A stretch of 6,082 bases of DNA from Pirellulaceae bacterium (GTDB lineage: Bacteria > Planctomycetota > Planctomycetia > Pirellulales > Pirellulaceae), in assembly GCA_030744095.1 (NCBI GenBank), contig JASLRF010000083.1:1-6082 (forward strand), in the 5' to 3' direction. The first letter of the stretch is position 1. Each line of letters opens with the position of its first letter. The notes beneath the pieces are model-generated. The model worked only from the letters and a program-made list of their open reading frames with translations. It was not told the DNA's origin and searched no databases. This document shows positions 1 to 6,082 of this stretch, piece after piece. The translations under genes were made by a program, and so were the position numbers.

Positions 1-2064
1 ATGCGAGGTCGATCCGGTCGAGGCCGATTTGGTGTGTTTCGCTGGGCTCTGATCTTTGTTGCACTGAACACCTTCGCGTGGGGTGACGACGCGGAGAAGG
101 CAAATCCACAATCCGCACCAAAAACCAGTTCGAGCTCAGACATTGAGGAAATCGGCTGGCCGTTCATTCGTGGACCGCGGTACGACGGTAGATCGGCCGA
201 GGTTGCTCTTGTCGACGCATGGCCGGAAGAAGGGCCACCGGTGCTCTGGACACTGCCACTAGGGCAGGGGTATTCGTCCTTCATCGCCTGGGAGGATCGG
301 GTCGCCACGCAATTCCAAACGCTTGCAGGCCAATACGTGATCTGCTTGGAGGCGGAGAGCGGTCGAGAGATTTGGCGATATCGCTATGGCCTGCCGTTCG
401 ATCCGGTTGGCGTCTATCCCGGGCCGCGTGCGACACCGACGTTTGCCGGCGGTGCCATTTACTTTTCGACCCCGGGCGGCGTGGTTGGGTGCCTTGATGC
501 ACGCTCCGGCCGGCGGCGGTGGTCGGTTGATTTGGTCAAACGGTTTGGAACTCGCGGGACCGACTTTGGTTATTCGTGTTCGCCGACGGTCGTCGAGGAG
601 ATGGTTGTTCTTCCTGTCGGCGGTTCTGGTGCCAGCATGGTGGCGCTTGACGCCGCCAACGGCTCGTTGGTTTGGCAGGCAGGCGACGATCCGGCCAGCT
701 ACACGCCAGCCTACCCAATCACGTTTCAAGGGCAGTCGTTGATCCTCGGCTACATGCAGAATGCGCTCGTTTGTCACGATTTGGCCACGGGCGAGCTTGT
801 TTGGCGGCACGAGCTATCCGTCGGGTACGACGAGCATTCCGCGTGGCCAATCTACTCGGAGCCGGATCTATGGATTTCCGGTCCTTTTCAAGGTGGCTCG
901 AAGCTGCTGCGGCTGACCGGTGACTCGGCCCAGCCAGTCGCCACGATACGCAGCAGCCTCACGATGTCGAATGACATTTTTTCCAGTGTGCTGTTGGATG
1001 GCGCGGTGTATGGATTCGATCTTCGAGAAGCGCAGGCAAAAACACATCGCCCGTCACGCGGGCAATTTCGGTGCTTGGACTTTGCCACAGGGGAGATCCT
1101 CTGGTCGACAGGTTCGACCGAGCGACGGCGGACGACCGAACCGCACTCGGCGGACACCGGAGAACGAATTGGCCACGCCACGGTGATCATCGCCAACAAT
1201 AAACTGATCTTGTTCAATGACACCGGTGAACTGATCTTGGCACGTGCATCCAAGCGACGGTACGACGAACTGGGGCGCGTATCGCTGCTGGGGGGTGAAA
1301 TCTGTTGGACCCAGCCGACACTCTTTCGTGGTCGGCTTTTCGTGCGGAACCACAATCGCGCCGTATGTGTCTATCTCGGCCAACCGAAGAAGCTCAAGGC
1401 CACGGTGCGTGCCAAGGCCGTAACCGTAGCTGACATCCCACAAACCAGATATATCGACTGGGCTGCGGCGATTCTGGGAGTCGAGCCGGAATATGCCTTC
1501 GATATTCCTTCACATACGTGGCTCTGTCAGTGGTTTCTGGTCTCACTGTTTGGCATCATGGGCGGCAGCTTCTTGGCCGTGTTGGGTATCGCCGGCGGCT
1601 TACGCGTGGTGTTGGGCAGTTGGCTCTCCGCGGCAAGCAGGCGGTGGCTGACCTGGTCGCTCGTCTTTGTGCTGGGGGCCTTAGGGACGACGGTAGTCAG
1701 CGGCTGGGCAAACGACTTCGTGTTTACGTGGCCCGTTTCAATCTTCATCGCGTTTCAAGCGATGGTGTGGGAAACCGACGGGCGTGCCGTGGAGCGTTCG
1801 CCGGCGCAGCGGTTGCGCGCGGCCTTGATGATGTGCGGATTCATCGCAAGCTGCCTGCTCTATTTTCTGGCGTGTCGACGCCTGAGCCTGGTGTTCGAGT
1901 GGGTCTTTTTGTGTGGGTTTGTCGGAGCATTTCCGCTGACGCTGGCGGGCCGATTCTGGTTCGAGGACCGTCGCTGGAGCTGGTTGTGGGAAGTCACCAC
2001 GACGGCCGCAGCTTTCGCGGCCTTTTATTGGTCCTCCGTCGGTGTGCTGTGGCTGCGCAGCTAG
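1..2064 (+). CDS. Exported PQQ-like beta-propeller repeat protein with C-terminal multi-pass membrane domain
   Basis: This 687-residue protein opens with a basic stretch and a hydrophobic core (about residues 14-27, ending AWG before DDA) that reads as a signal peptide, so the first ATG is plausible, although nothing upstream is visible. A 'WPFIRGPRYDG' segment at 53-63 resembles the N-terminus of many planctomycete PQQ-like proteins. Five copies of the propeller signature D/E-x3-G-x3-W follow, at E117/G121/W125, D166/G170/W174, D217/G221/W225, D260/G264/W268 and D360/G364/W368, as in the PQQ_2/BamB-like fold. From about 509 to the end there are about six hydrophobic segments (roughly 509-534, 549-569, 572-590, 605-625, 629-649, 661-685). 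The Arg-rich loops (535-548, 591-608, 651-658) fit a cytoplasmic location, which places the propeller outside the inner membrane. The propeller class is clear but the role is unknown; PQQ binding or dehydrogenase activity is not shown. A scaffold or ligand-binding role is a guess. Confidence 0.85.
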   Translation: MRGRSGRGRFGVFRWALIFVALNTFAWGDDAEKANPQSAPKTSSSSDIEEIGWPFIRGPRYDGRSAEVALVDAWPEEGPPVLWTLPLGQGYSSFIAWEDRVATQFQTLAGQYVICLEAESGREIWRYRYGLPFDPVGVYPGPRATPTFAGGAIYFSTPGGVVGCLDARSGRRRWSVDLVKRFGTRGTDFGYSCSPTVVEEMVVLPVGGSGASMVALDAANGSLVWQAGDDPASYTPAYPITFQGQSLILGYMQNALVCHDLATGELVWRHELSVGYDEHSAWPIYSEPDLWISGPFQGGSKLLRLTGDSAQPVATIRSSLTMSNDIFSSVLLDGAVYGFDLREAQAKTHRPSRGQFRCLDFATGEILWSTGSTERRRTTEPHSADTGERIGHATVIIANNKLILFNDTGELILARASKRRYDELGRVSLLGGEICWTQPTLFRGRLFVRNHNRAVCVYLGQPKKLKATVRAKAVTVADIPQTRYIDWAAAILGVEPEYAFDIPSHTWLCQWFLVSLFGIMGGSFLAVLGIAGGLRVVLGSWLSAASRRWLTWSLVFVLGALGTTVVSGWANDFVFTWPVSIFIAFQAMVWETDGRAVERSPAQRLRAALMMCGFIASCLLYFLACRRLSLVFEWVFLCGFVGAFPLTLAGRFWFEDRRWSWLWEVTTTAAAFAAFYWSSVGVLWLRS

Positions 2065-2118
2065 GATCTGTTTCGTCAATGTCGGACCTGCCCACTTTCG
2101 CGCCAGTCGGCAAATCGC

Positions 2119-2123
2119 TAGGA
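2119..2123 (+). promoter_or_regulatory. Ribosome binding site of the helicase gene
   Basis: TAGGA lies 8 bases before the ATG at 2132 and supports that start. An in-frame GTG at 2042 would add a Cys-rich leader unlike the family and overlap the upstream gene. A TTG at 2144 has GGAGG only one base before it, too close to work well. The short match to the anti-Shine-Dalgarno sequence makes this moderately weak. Confidence 0.55.
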
Positions 2124-2131
2124 TCAATTGC

Positions 2132-4099
2132 ATGGATGGAGGCTTGAATTCTGAGCAACGGAGTGCCGTCAATACGCTGTCGGGGCCGCTCCTGGTCCTG
2201 GCCGGGGCGGGTACAGGTAAGACGCGCGTCGTGACGGTTCGCATCGCGAAGCTGATCCAGAGTGGCGTTGAGCCGGATCGCATCCTCGCCGTCACATTTA
2301 CCAACAAAGCCGCCGCCGAAATGAAGGAACGTGTTGGCGCCCAGTTGGGAAAACGCCTGGAGACGATGCCTGCAGTCTCAACGTTTCATTCGCATTGCGT
2401 GCGCGTGCTTCGTCGCCACATTCGAAAACTCGGCTATCCTGATCAGTTTGCCATCTATGATCGGGGTGACCAAGAGAGCTTGGCGCGTGGTGTGCTCCGT
2501 GAGATTCGTATTTCCGGCGCGATGCTCAAGCCATCCGACTTACTATTTCACATCGGCCACTGGAAAACCAAGTGTATCCGGCCTCACGACGCAGAGGCCG
2601 TCGCCGAGACGGATAAGGAGCATTTGGCAGCGATCGCCTACCGGCGGTATCAAGAAAAACTCAAAGCACTCGGTGCCGTTGACTTTGATGACCTGCTGCT
2701 GTGTACAGAGCAGTTGTTCAGTGAATCAAAGGAAGCGTTGCGCCACGAGTCAAACCGCTTCGACCATCTACTCATCGACGAGTACCAAGACACCAACGGT
2801 AGCCAATACCGGATTGTGAGAGCCCTTGCTTCAGGACACCGAAATCTCTGCGTCGTGGGTGACGACGATCAGTCGATTTACGGTTGGCGCGGCGCGGAAG
2901 TACAGCACATTCTGCGGTTTTCGAAAGATTGGCCTGATGCCAAAGTCGTCCGCCTGGAACAGAACTATCGTTCGACCGCTGAAATCCTGGAGATGTCGAA
3001 CCGCCTAATCGCCTTCAACAAGACACGCCATCCGAAGGTGCTCAAGCCGTCCCGGACGGGAGGTCCGAAACCTCGTGTTGAACAGTTCAAGAATGAAACC
3101 GACGAAGCTCAAGGCGTCGTTGCCGACATCCAGCGCCTGCTGCTCAATCCCGATTGGGAGCCCCGCGATTTTGCGATCTTGTTTCGCACCAACGAGCAAC
3201 CGCGCGCCTTCGAAACGGAACTTCGCAAGGTCAAATTGCCCTACGTACTCATCGGTGGGATGTCGTTCTTCGATCGCCGCGAAGTGCGCGATCTGTTGGC
3301 ATACCTGAAGCTGCTTTCAGCACCCGATGACGAAGTCGCGGCCAGGCGGATCATCAACACGCCACCTCGCGGAATCGGCAACAAGACAATTGAGCAGCTG
3401 ACCGCGGCGGCAGTGCAGCAGGGTGTTTCACTGTGGACGGTGATGCACCGATCTGGACCACTTCAAACCCTAGCTCCGGTAGCACGGCAGGCGATCGTTT
3501 CGTTTTGCGAGTTGATTGAGAAGTTCCGCTCTCGAATCGAATCCGGCGAATCGCTCGTTGATATCACCCGCAGTTTGCTGGCGACGATCAGATACGAAGA
3601 CGAACTGAGCCGCACGTGCGATGACGAAAACGAGCAACAAGCACGCTGGGCGGCAGTCGAGGAAGTTGTCAACGCATTAGGGGCGTATGAGAGCAAGGCT
3701 CGCAATCCGAATCTTCGCGGTTTCATTGACGATGTCGCCCTGGGTGATTCGGAATTTGACAGCGAAAAAGACAAACAGTTGAAGAAGAACGCCATCGCCC
3801 TGATGACCATGCACAGCGCAAAAGGGCTCGAATTCCCTCATATTTACGTGGTCGGTCTGGAGGAGGGGCTGTTGCCACATCATCGCAGTGTCCAAGCCGA
3901 CGGAGACGCGATTGATGAAGAGCGGCGGTTATGCTACGTCGGAGTGACGCGGGCTGAAGAGCGTTTGACGCTTTCGATGGCATTGACTCGGATGAAATGG
4001 GGTCGGCCTCGAGATACGATCCCCAGCCGGTTCCTATTCGAGCTGATTGGTCAGGCCGAAAACCCGCACGCACGAGATGCTGCGGTTCACCGACGCTAG
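2132..4099 (+). CDS. pcrA: UvrD/PcrA/Rep-family ATP-dependent 3'-5' DNA helicase
   Basis: This 655-residue superfamily 1A helicase translocates on single-stranded DNA using ATP and in this family serves excision repair, replication restart and removal of RecA or other proteins. All motifs are present in order: Q-motif around Q9 (LNSEQRSAV); Walker A AGAGTGKT at 24-31; motif Ia VTFTNKAA at 54-61; motif Ib TFHS at 84-87; Walker B LLIDEYQDT at 213-221 with D216/E217; motif III VVGDDDQSIYGWRGA at 241-255; motif IV RLEQNYRST at 274-282; the conserved GGMSFFDRREVRD at 375-387; motif V MHSAKGLEF at 560-568; motif VI VGVTRAEERL at 603-612. Only about 43 residues follow motif VI, so the Tudor-like C-terminal tail of PcrA and UvrD (about 720 residues) is missing and the length is nearer to Rep (about 670). 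Family membership is certain; the choice between PcrA, UvrD and Rep is not, and the symbol is a convention. It starts 67 bases after the propeller gene and may be read through from it. Confidence 0.95.
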   Translation: MDGGLNSEQRSAVNTLSGPLLVLAGAGTGKTRVVTVRIAKLIQSGVEPDRILAVTFTNKAAAEMKERVGAQLGKRLETMPAVSTFHSHCVRVLRRHIRKLGYPDQFAIYDRGDQESLARGVLREIRISGAMLKPSDLLFHIGHWKTKCIRPHDAEAVAETDKEHLAAIAYRRYQEKLKALGAVDFDDLLLCTEQLFSESKEALRHESNRFDHLLIDEYQDTNGSQYRIVRALASGHRNLCVVGDDDQSIYGWRGAEVQHILRFSKDWPDAKVVRLEQNYRSTAEILEMSNRLIAFNKTRHPKVLKPSRTGGPKPRVEQFKNETDEAQGVVADIQRLLLNPDWEPRDFAILFRTNEQPRAFETELRKVKLPYVLIGGMSFFDRREVRDLLAYLKLLSAPDDEVAARRIINTPPRGIGNKTIEQLTAAAVQQGVSLWTVMHRSGPLQTLAPVARQAIVSFCELIEKFRSRIESGESLVDITRSLLATIRYEDELSRTCDDENEQQARWAAVEEVVNALGAYESKARNPNLRGFIDDVALGDSEFDSEKDKQLKKNAIALMTMHSAKGLEFPHIYVVGLEEGLLPHHRSVQADGDAIDEERRLCYVGVTRAEERLTLSMALTRMKWGRPRDTIPSRFLFELIGQAENPHARDAAVHRR

Positions 4100-4120
4100 C
4101 GGATGCTAGGATGCTAGCGT
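4093..4120 (+). repeat. Hairpin-forming inverted repeat across the helicase stop codon
   Basis: The arms ACGCTAGC (4093-4100) and GCTAGCGT (4113-4120) are perfect 8-base complements around a 12-base loop. The left arm includes the TAG stop (4097-4099). No T-tract follows, so this is not a standard intrinsic terminator; it could be a 3'-end stabilising hairpin or chance. Confidence 0.5.
4102..4117 (+). repeat. 8-base tandem repeat GATGCTAG x2
   Basis: GATGCTAG at 4102-4109 is followed directly by an identical copy at 4110-4117, and GCTAG also occurs at the stop codon (4095-4099). The repeat fills the loop and right arm of the surrounding hairpin, which suggests a small local duplication. No function can be assigned. 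Confidence 0.5.
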
Positions 4121-4125
4121 GCGCG

Positions 4126-4187
4126 GCAAACCGGCATGGCCTCAGAATACCTGTGTTGCTAAACTCTCGCCGGCGCGCCCGGTTTGC
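4126..4187 (+). repeat. Spaced 9-base inverted repeat in the helicase-phosphoesterase gap
   Basis: GCAAACCGG (4126-4134) and its exact complement CCGGTTTGC (4179-4187) are separated by 44 bases. They lie in the only sizeable non-coding gap, 70 to 130 bases before the phosphoesterase start, where an operator or leader-RNA structure could sit. A 9-base match in a gap this size is not strongly beyond chance. Confidence 0.35.
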
Positions 4188-4244
4188 ATGGATTCGCTTG
4201 GGCTCCGAGCGCGCTTTAACTTGATAGCCAACGCGAGTGAGCGC

Positions 4245-4253
4245 AGGGAGGTG
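4245..4253 (+). promoter_or_regulatory. Strong ribosome binding site of the phosphoesterase-like gene
   Basis: AGGGAGGTG, a near-complete match to the anti-Shine-Dalgarno sequence, ends 4 bases before the ATG at 4258. It decides the start: an in-frame GTG at 4237 would place this site inside the coding region and has no comparable site of its own. Confidence 0.8.
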
Positions 4254-4257
4254 CTCC

Positions 4258-5493
4258 ATGTCAGGCCATTCGATTCGTTTTCTTCACGCCGGGAGCTTTC
4301 ACCTGGAAGCAACGTTGCAGGGTCTCTATGACGTGCCCGAGCATTTGGCGGAAGCGCTTGTCAACGCTCCGTTCGCCGCGGCGGAACGAGTTTTCACGGC
4401 GGCGCTCCGCGAGGAAGTCGACTTCTTAATTCTATCCGGTGATCTTCTCGACCCAACCAATGCAGGCCCCCGTGCGGTGGCGTTCTTGACCGACGAGTTC
4501 ACACGCTTATCTGAAAAAGCGATTCCCGTGTATTGGGCGGCAAGCCGGTTGGATCAAACCGACGGCTGGCTGAGCGCTCTGGAATGGCCGGAAAATGTGC
4601 ATGTGTTGTCCAGCTCGTCTGTCGAATCGATCGAGCACAAGCGTGGGGAATTGCCCGTCGCGAGAATCTGTGGTCGCAGTTGGCACGAGTCGCGAACGTT
4701 GCATTCGTCCGAGTTTGTTGCAGTTGCAAGTGATCTGCCGCGTGTCGTCGTCTTGCCTGAGAATCTTGAGATCGATGATCCGGATAAATCGGGTGTGCTC
4801 TATTGGGGGCTCGGCGGATCAGTCAATGCCGGAACGCCGCATACGGGTGTTTCGGTTGCCCATTGTCCAGGTGGTCCACAAGGATTTCAGCCAAGCGAAA
4901 GCGGGCCACACGGTTGTTCGCTGGTCCACATTGATCCCGAGGGCCGCGTCCGCACGCGGATGATCCAATCAGATTCCTGGCGTTGGTGTTTGCCTCGCCT
5001 GAACCTGACGGCCGGAATTGCTTACGACACCGTGTTGCATGAGATGCATTCACGCGTCGAGAGGTTAATGGAGGAAGCCCAGCGGCCACTATTAGTCTGT
5101 TGGTTGGCCTCCGGCTTGGGGCGCTTCGACAGCGCCTTCGCTTCGGCTACAGAGCGTGATGAAACAGTGGAGAAACTGCGGAAGGAATTCGGCTACGGAT
5201 CACCGGCCGCCTGGTCGGTCAGTTTCGAGCTGGAGTCGCCACACGCGTTGCGTGCCGAATGGTGCGAAGAGGACTCAATCTTGGGTGACTTCATGCGAGT
5301 TGCCCGCGACTACTACGAGGAAGACGAAAAGCCGTTGCGGCTGGAAGACCTGTTAGTTGAGACCTGTTTGCCGGGTGGGATTGCACCTGGTGCCTTGACT
5401 GACGTCGGTCTTGAAGATCGCGACGTTTTGCTGCATCAAGCGGCCGTGTTGGGATTGGATTTGTTGCGAGATGACGACGCAGTGCCCCACTAG
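4258..5493 (+). CDS. Metallophosphoesterase-fold protein, SbcD/YhaO-like, with degenerate metal site
   Basis: This 411-residue protein matches the SbcD/Mre11/YhaO phosphoesterase layout: a beta strand at 6-11 (IRFLHA), 'VDFLILSGDLLD' at 54-65, 'IPVYW' at 89-93 before the usual GNHD position, 'NVHVLSS' further on, then 'YWGLGG' at 182-187 and a 'PGGPQG...GPHGC' segment at 204-220 matching the 'YPGSxQG' region of YhaO-type proteins. In this family the active site holds two metals through D-x-H, GD, GNHD, a lone H and GHxH. Here H15 and D62 remain, but DxH reads S13-F-H15, GNHD reads S96-R-L-D99, the lone H position appears to hold no His, and GHxH reads G186-G-S-V189. Nuclease activity is therefore doubtful. 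The C-terminal third contains 'RPLLVCWLASG', a YhaO-like segment, and an acidic stretch near 'YYEEDEK'. The next gene, 44 bases on, encodes the expected YhaN/SbcC-type ATPase partner, which supports the family call. The fold is confident; the biochemical role is open. Confidence 0.85.
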   Translation: MSGHSIRFLHAGSFHLEATLQGLYDVPEHLAEALVNAPFAAAERVFTAALREEVDFLILSGDLLDPTNAGPRAVAFLTDEFTRLSEKAIPVYWAASRLDQTDGWLSALEWPENVHVLSSSSVESIEHKRGELPVARICGRSWHESRTLHSSEFVAVASDLPRVVVLPENLEIDDPDKSGVLYWGLGGSVNAGTPHTGVSVAHCPGGPQGFQPSESGPHGCSLVHIDPEGRVRTRMIQSDSWRWCLPRLNLTAGIAYDTVLHEMHSRVERLMEEAQRPLLVCWLASGLGRFDSAFASATERDETVEKLRKEFGYGSPAAWSVSFELESPHALRAEWCEEDSILGDFMRVARDYYEEDEKPLRLEDLLVETCLPGGIAPGALTDVGLEDRDVLLHQAAVLGLDLLRDDDAVPH

Positions 5494-5523
5494 CAGCGCG
5501 TCATACGTAGGATCCAAGGCAAT

Positions 5524-5530
5524 GAGAGGA
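5524..5530 (+). promoter_or_regulatory. Ribosome binding site of the YhaN-like gene
   Basis: GAGAGGA sits 7 bases before the GTG at 5538 and supports that start. The nearby ATG at 5530 is out of frame and meets a stop after three codons. Confidence 0.7.
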
Positions 5531-5537
5531 TGAAGAC

Positions 5538-6082
5538 GTGAGAATCACGGATATCAAAGTCGGCGGTTTCGGTGTGTGGAACGATGTATCCGTCGATGCG
5601 TTGCCAGGCGAAGTTACGCTGTTCTATGGCAGAAACGAAGCTGGCAAAACGACGCTGATGCAATTTGTTCGTGCGATTCTGTACGGCTTCTCGCCGGAGC
5701 GGAAGAAGCTGTACTTGCCGCCCGTTTTTGGTGGCGATGCGGGGGGAACGTTGCATGTGGAGAACCATAGCGGCGGTTTTTCCGTCGAGCGACTTTTAGA
5801 AGACGACGATCACGTCTTGGGTCGGCCCGTGATCCTGGCGGAAAACAACGGTAGCCGCCAAGGACAGCACCTGTTAAACGTCTTGCTGTCCGGCATTGAC
5901 GAGTCGATTTTTAACAATGTTTTTGCCGTGGGGATCCGCGAGCTTCAAGAGCTTGCGACGCTGGATGACACGCAGGCGGCGGAGCAGTTATACAATCTGG
6001 CCAGTGGCGTCGATCGTGTTTCACTGGTCGAGGTGATGCGCACGTTGGATTCGCGGCGGGTAGCGATCTGGGGGGCAGATGA
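5538..6082 (+). CDS. SbcC/YhaN-type SMC-like AAA ATPase, N-terminal part (runs off window)
   Basis: A GTG-started frame stays open for 181 codons to the window edge. It begins 'MRITDIKVGGFGVW', the usual N-terminal strand of Rad50/SbcC/RecF-like ATPases, and has a Walker A motif GRNEAGKT at 31-38 followed by TLMQFVRAILYGF, as in YhaN-type (COG4717-like) proteins. 'IFNNVFAVGIRELQEL' at 124-139 closely resembles the conserved YhaN segment 'FRNVFAFGLDELQEL'. Family members continue through a long coiled coil to a C-terminal Walker B half; none of that is in the window, so the real gene should be much longer. It lies 44 bases after the phosphoesterase-like gene, the arrangement of YhaO/YhaN and SbcD/SbcC, and is probably co-transcribed with it. 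By analogy the product binds DNA ends or structures as an ATP-driven clamp with the upstream protein. Family certainty is high; substrate and function are unknown. Confidence 0.9.
   Translation, partial: MRITDIKVGGFGVWNDVSVDALPGEVTLFYGRNEAGKTTLMQFVRAILYGFSPERKKLYLPPVFGGDAGGTLHVENHSGGFSVERLLEDDDHVLGRPVILAENNGSRQGQHLLNVLLSGIDESIFNNVFAVGIRELQELATLDDTQAAEQLYNLASGVDRVSLVEVMRTLDSRRVAIWGAD

Noticed and set aside
259..810. 183-codon open frame on the minus strand inside the propeller gene
   Set aside because: Arg/Pro-rich translation without a recognisable domain, opposite a gene with clear repeats; a high-GC shadow frame.
2042..2131. Upstream GTG start for the helicase, adding 30 residues
   Set aside because: The leader is Cys-rich and unlike family N-termini, overlaps the upstream gene, and the ATG at 2132 has a site and a normal distance to the Q-motif.
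1518..2147. 209-codon + strand frame overlapping the end of the propeller gene and the helicase start
   Set aside because: It covers the membrane-domain coding region in another frame, has no motif, and runs into the helicase start; the in-frame hydrophobic segments explain the sequence.
4198..4226. Possible sigma-70 promoter, TTGGGC and TTGATA 17 bases apart
   Set aside because: Spacing is ideal but only 3 of 6 and 2 of 6 bases match the consensus, too weak to call.
3723..4259. 178-codon minus-strand frame spanning the helicase end and the following gap
   Set aside because: Largely antisense to helicase motifs V and VI, with no ribosome binding site or recognisable domain.
5494..5537. Terminator or promoter between the phosphoesterase-like and ATPase genes
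   Set aside because: The 44-base gap shows only a ribosome binding site; no stem with a T-tract and no -35/-10 pair, consistent with an operon.
1..6082. CRISPR array, insertion sequence, tRNA or rRNA
   Set aside because: No regularly spaced repeats, transposase motifs, terminal inverted repeats or cloverleaf-like sequence were seen.

Overview
The window carries four genes, all on the + strand and tightly spaced: a membrane-anchored PQQ-like beta-propeller protein, a UvrD/PcrA/Rep-type DNA helicase, a metallophosphoesterase-fold protein of the SbcD/YhaO type, and the 5' end of an SbcC/YhaN-type ATPase that runs off the right edge. Moderate-to-high GC, an exported protein with a 'WP-x-x-RGP' N-terminus followed by PQQ-type propeller blades, and the style of the YhaO/YhaN-like pair suggest a planctomycete, perhaps of the Pirellulales. 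This is inference from protein style; no rRNA or other marker is present.

Layout: 1-2064 is the propeller protein. A 67-base gap holds a Shine-Dalgarno-like TAGGA. The helicase occupies 2132-4099 and has every superfamily 1A motif. A 158-base gap (4100-4257) is the only sizeable non-coding stretch; it holds a short hairpin with an embedded 8-base tandem repeat at the helicase stop codon, a spaced 9-base inverted repeat, and a strong ribosome binding site. The phosphoesterase-like gene (4258-5493) is followed 44 bases later by a GTG-started ATPase gene (5538 to beyond 6082) with its own ribosome binding site; these two almost certainly form an operon. No intrinsic terminator with a T-tract and no convincing sigma-70 promoter is visible in any gap.

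Functional reading: the last three genes look like a genome-maintenance group, a helicase next to an SbcCD/Mre11-Rad50-like pair. The main surprise is that the phosphoesterase subunit has lost most of its metal-binding residues (the D of DxH, the N and H of GNHD, and both H of GHxH), while the partner ATPase has an intact Walker A motif. The pair may therefore be a non-nucleolytic derivative of the YhaO/YhaN system. The propeller protein is an envelope protein with no obvious functional link to the others.
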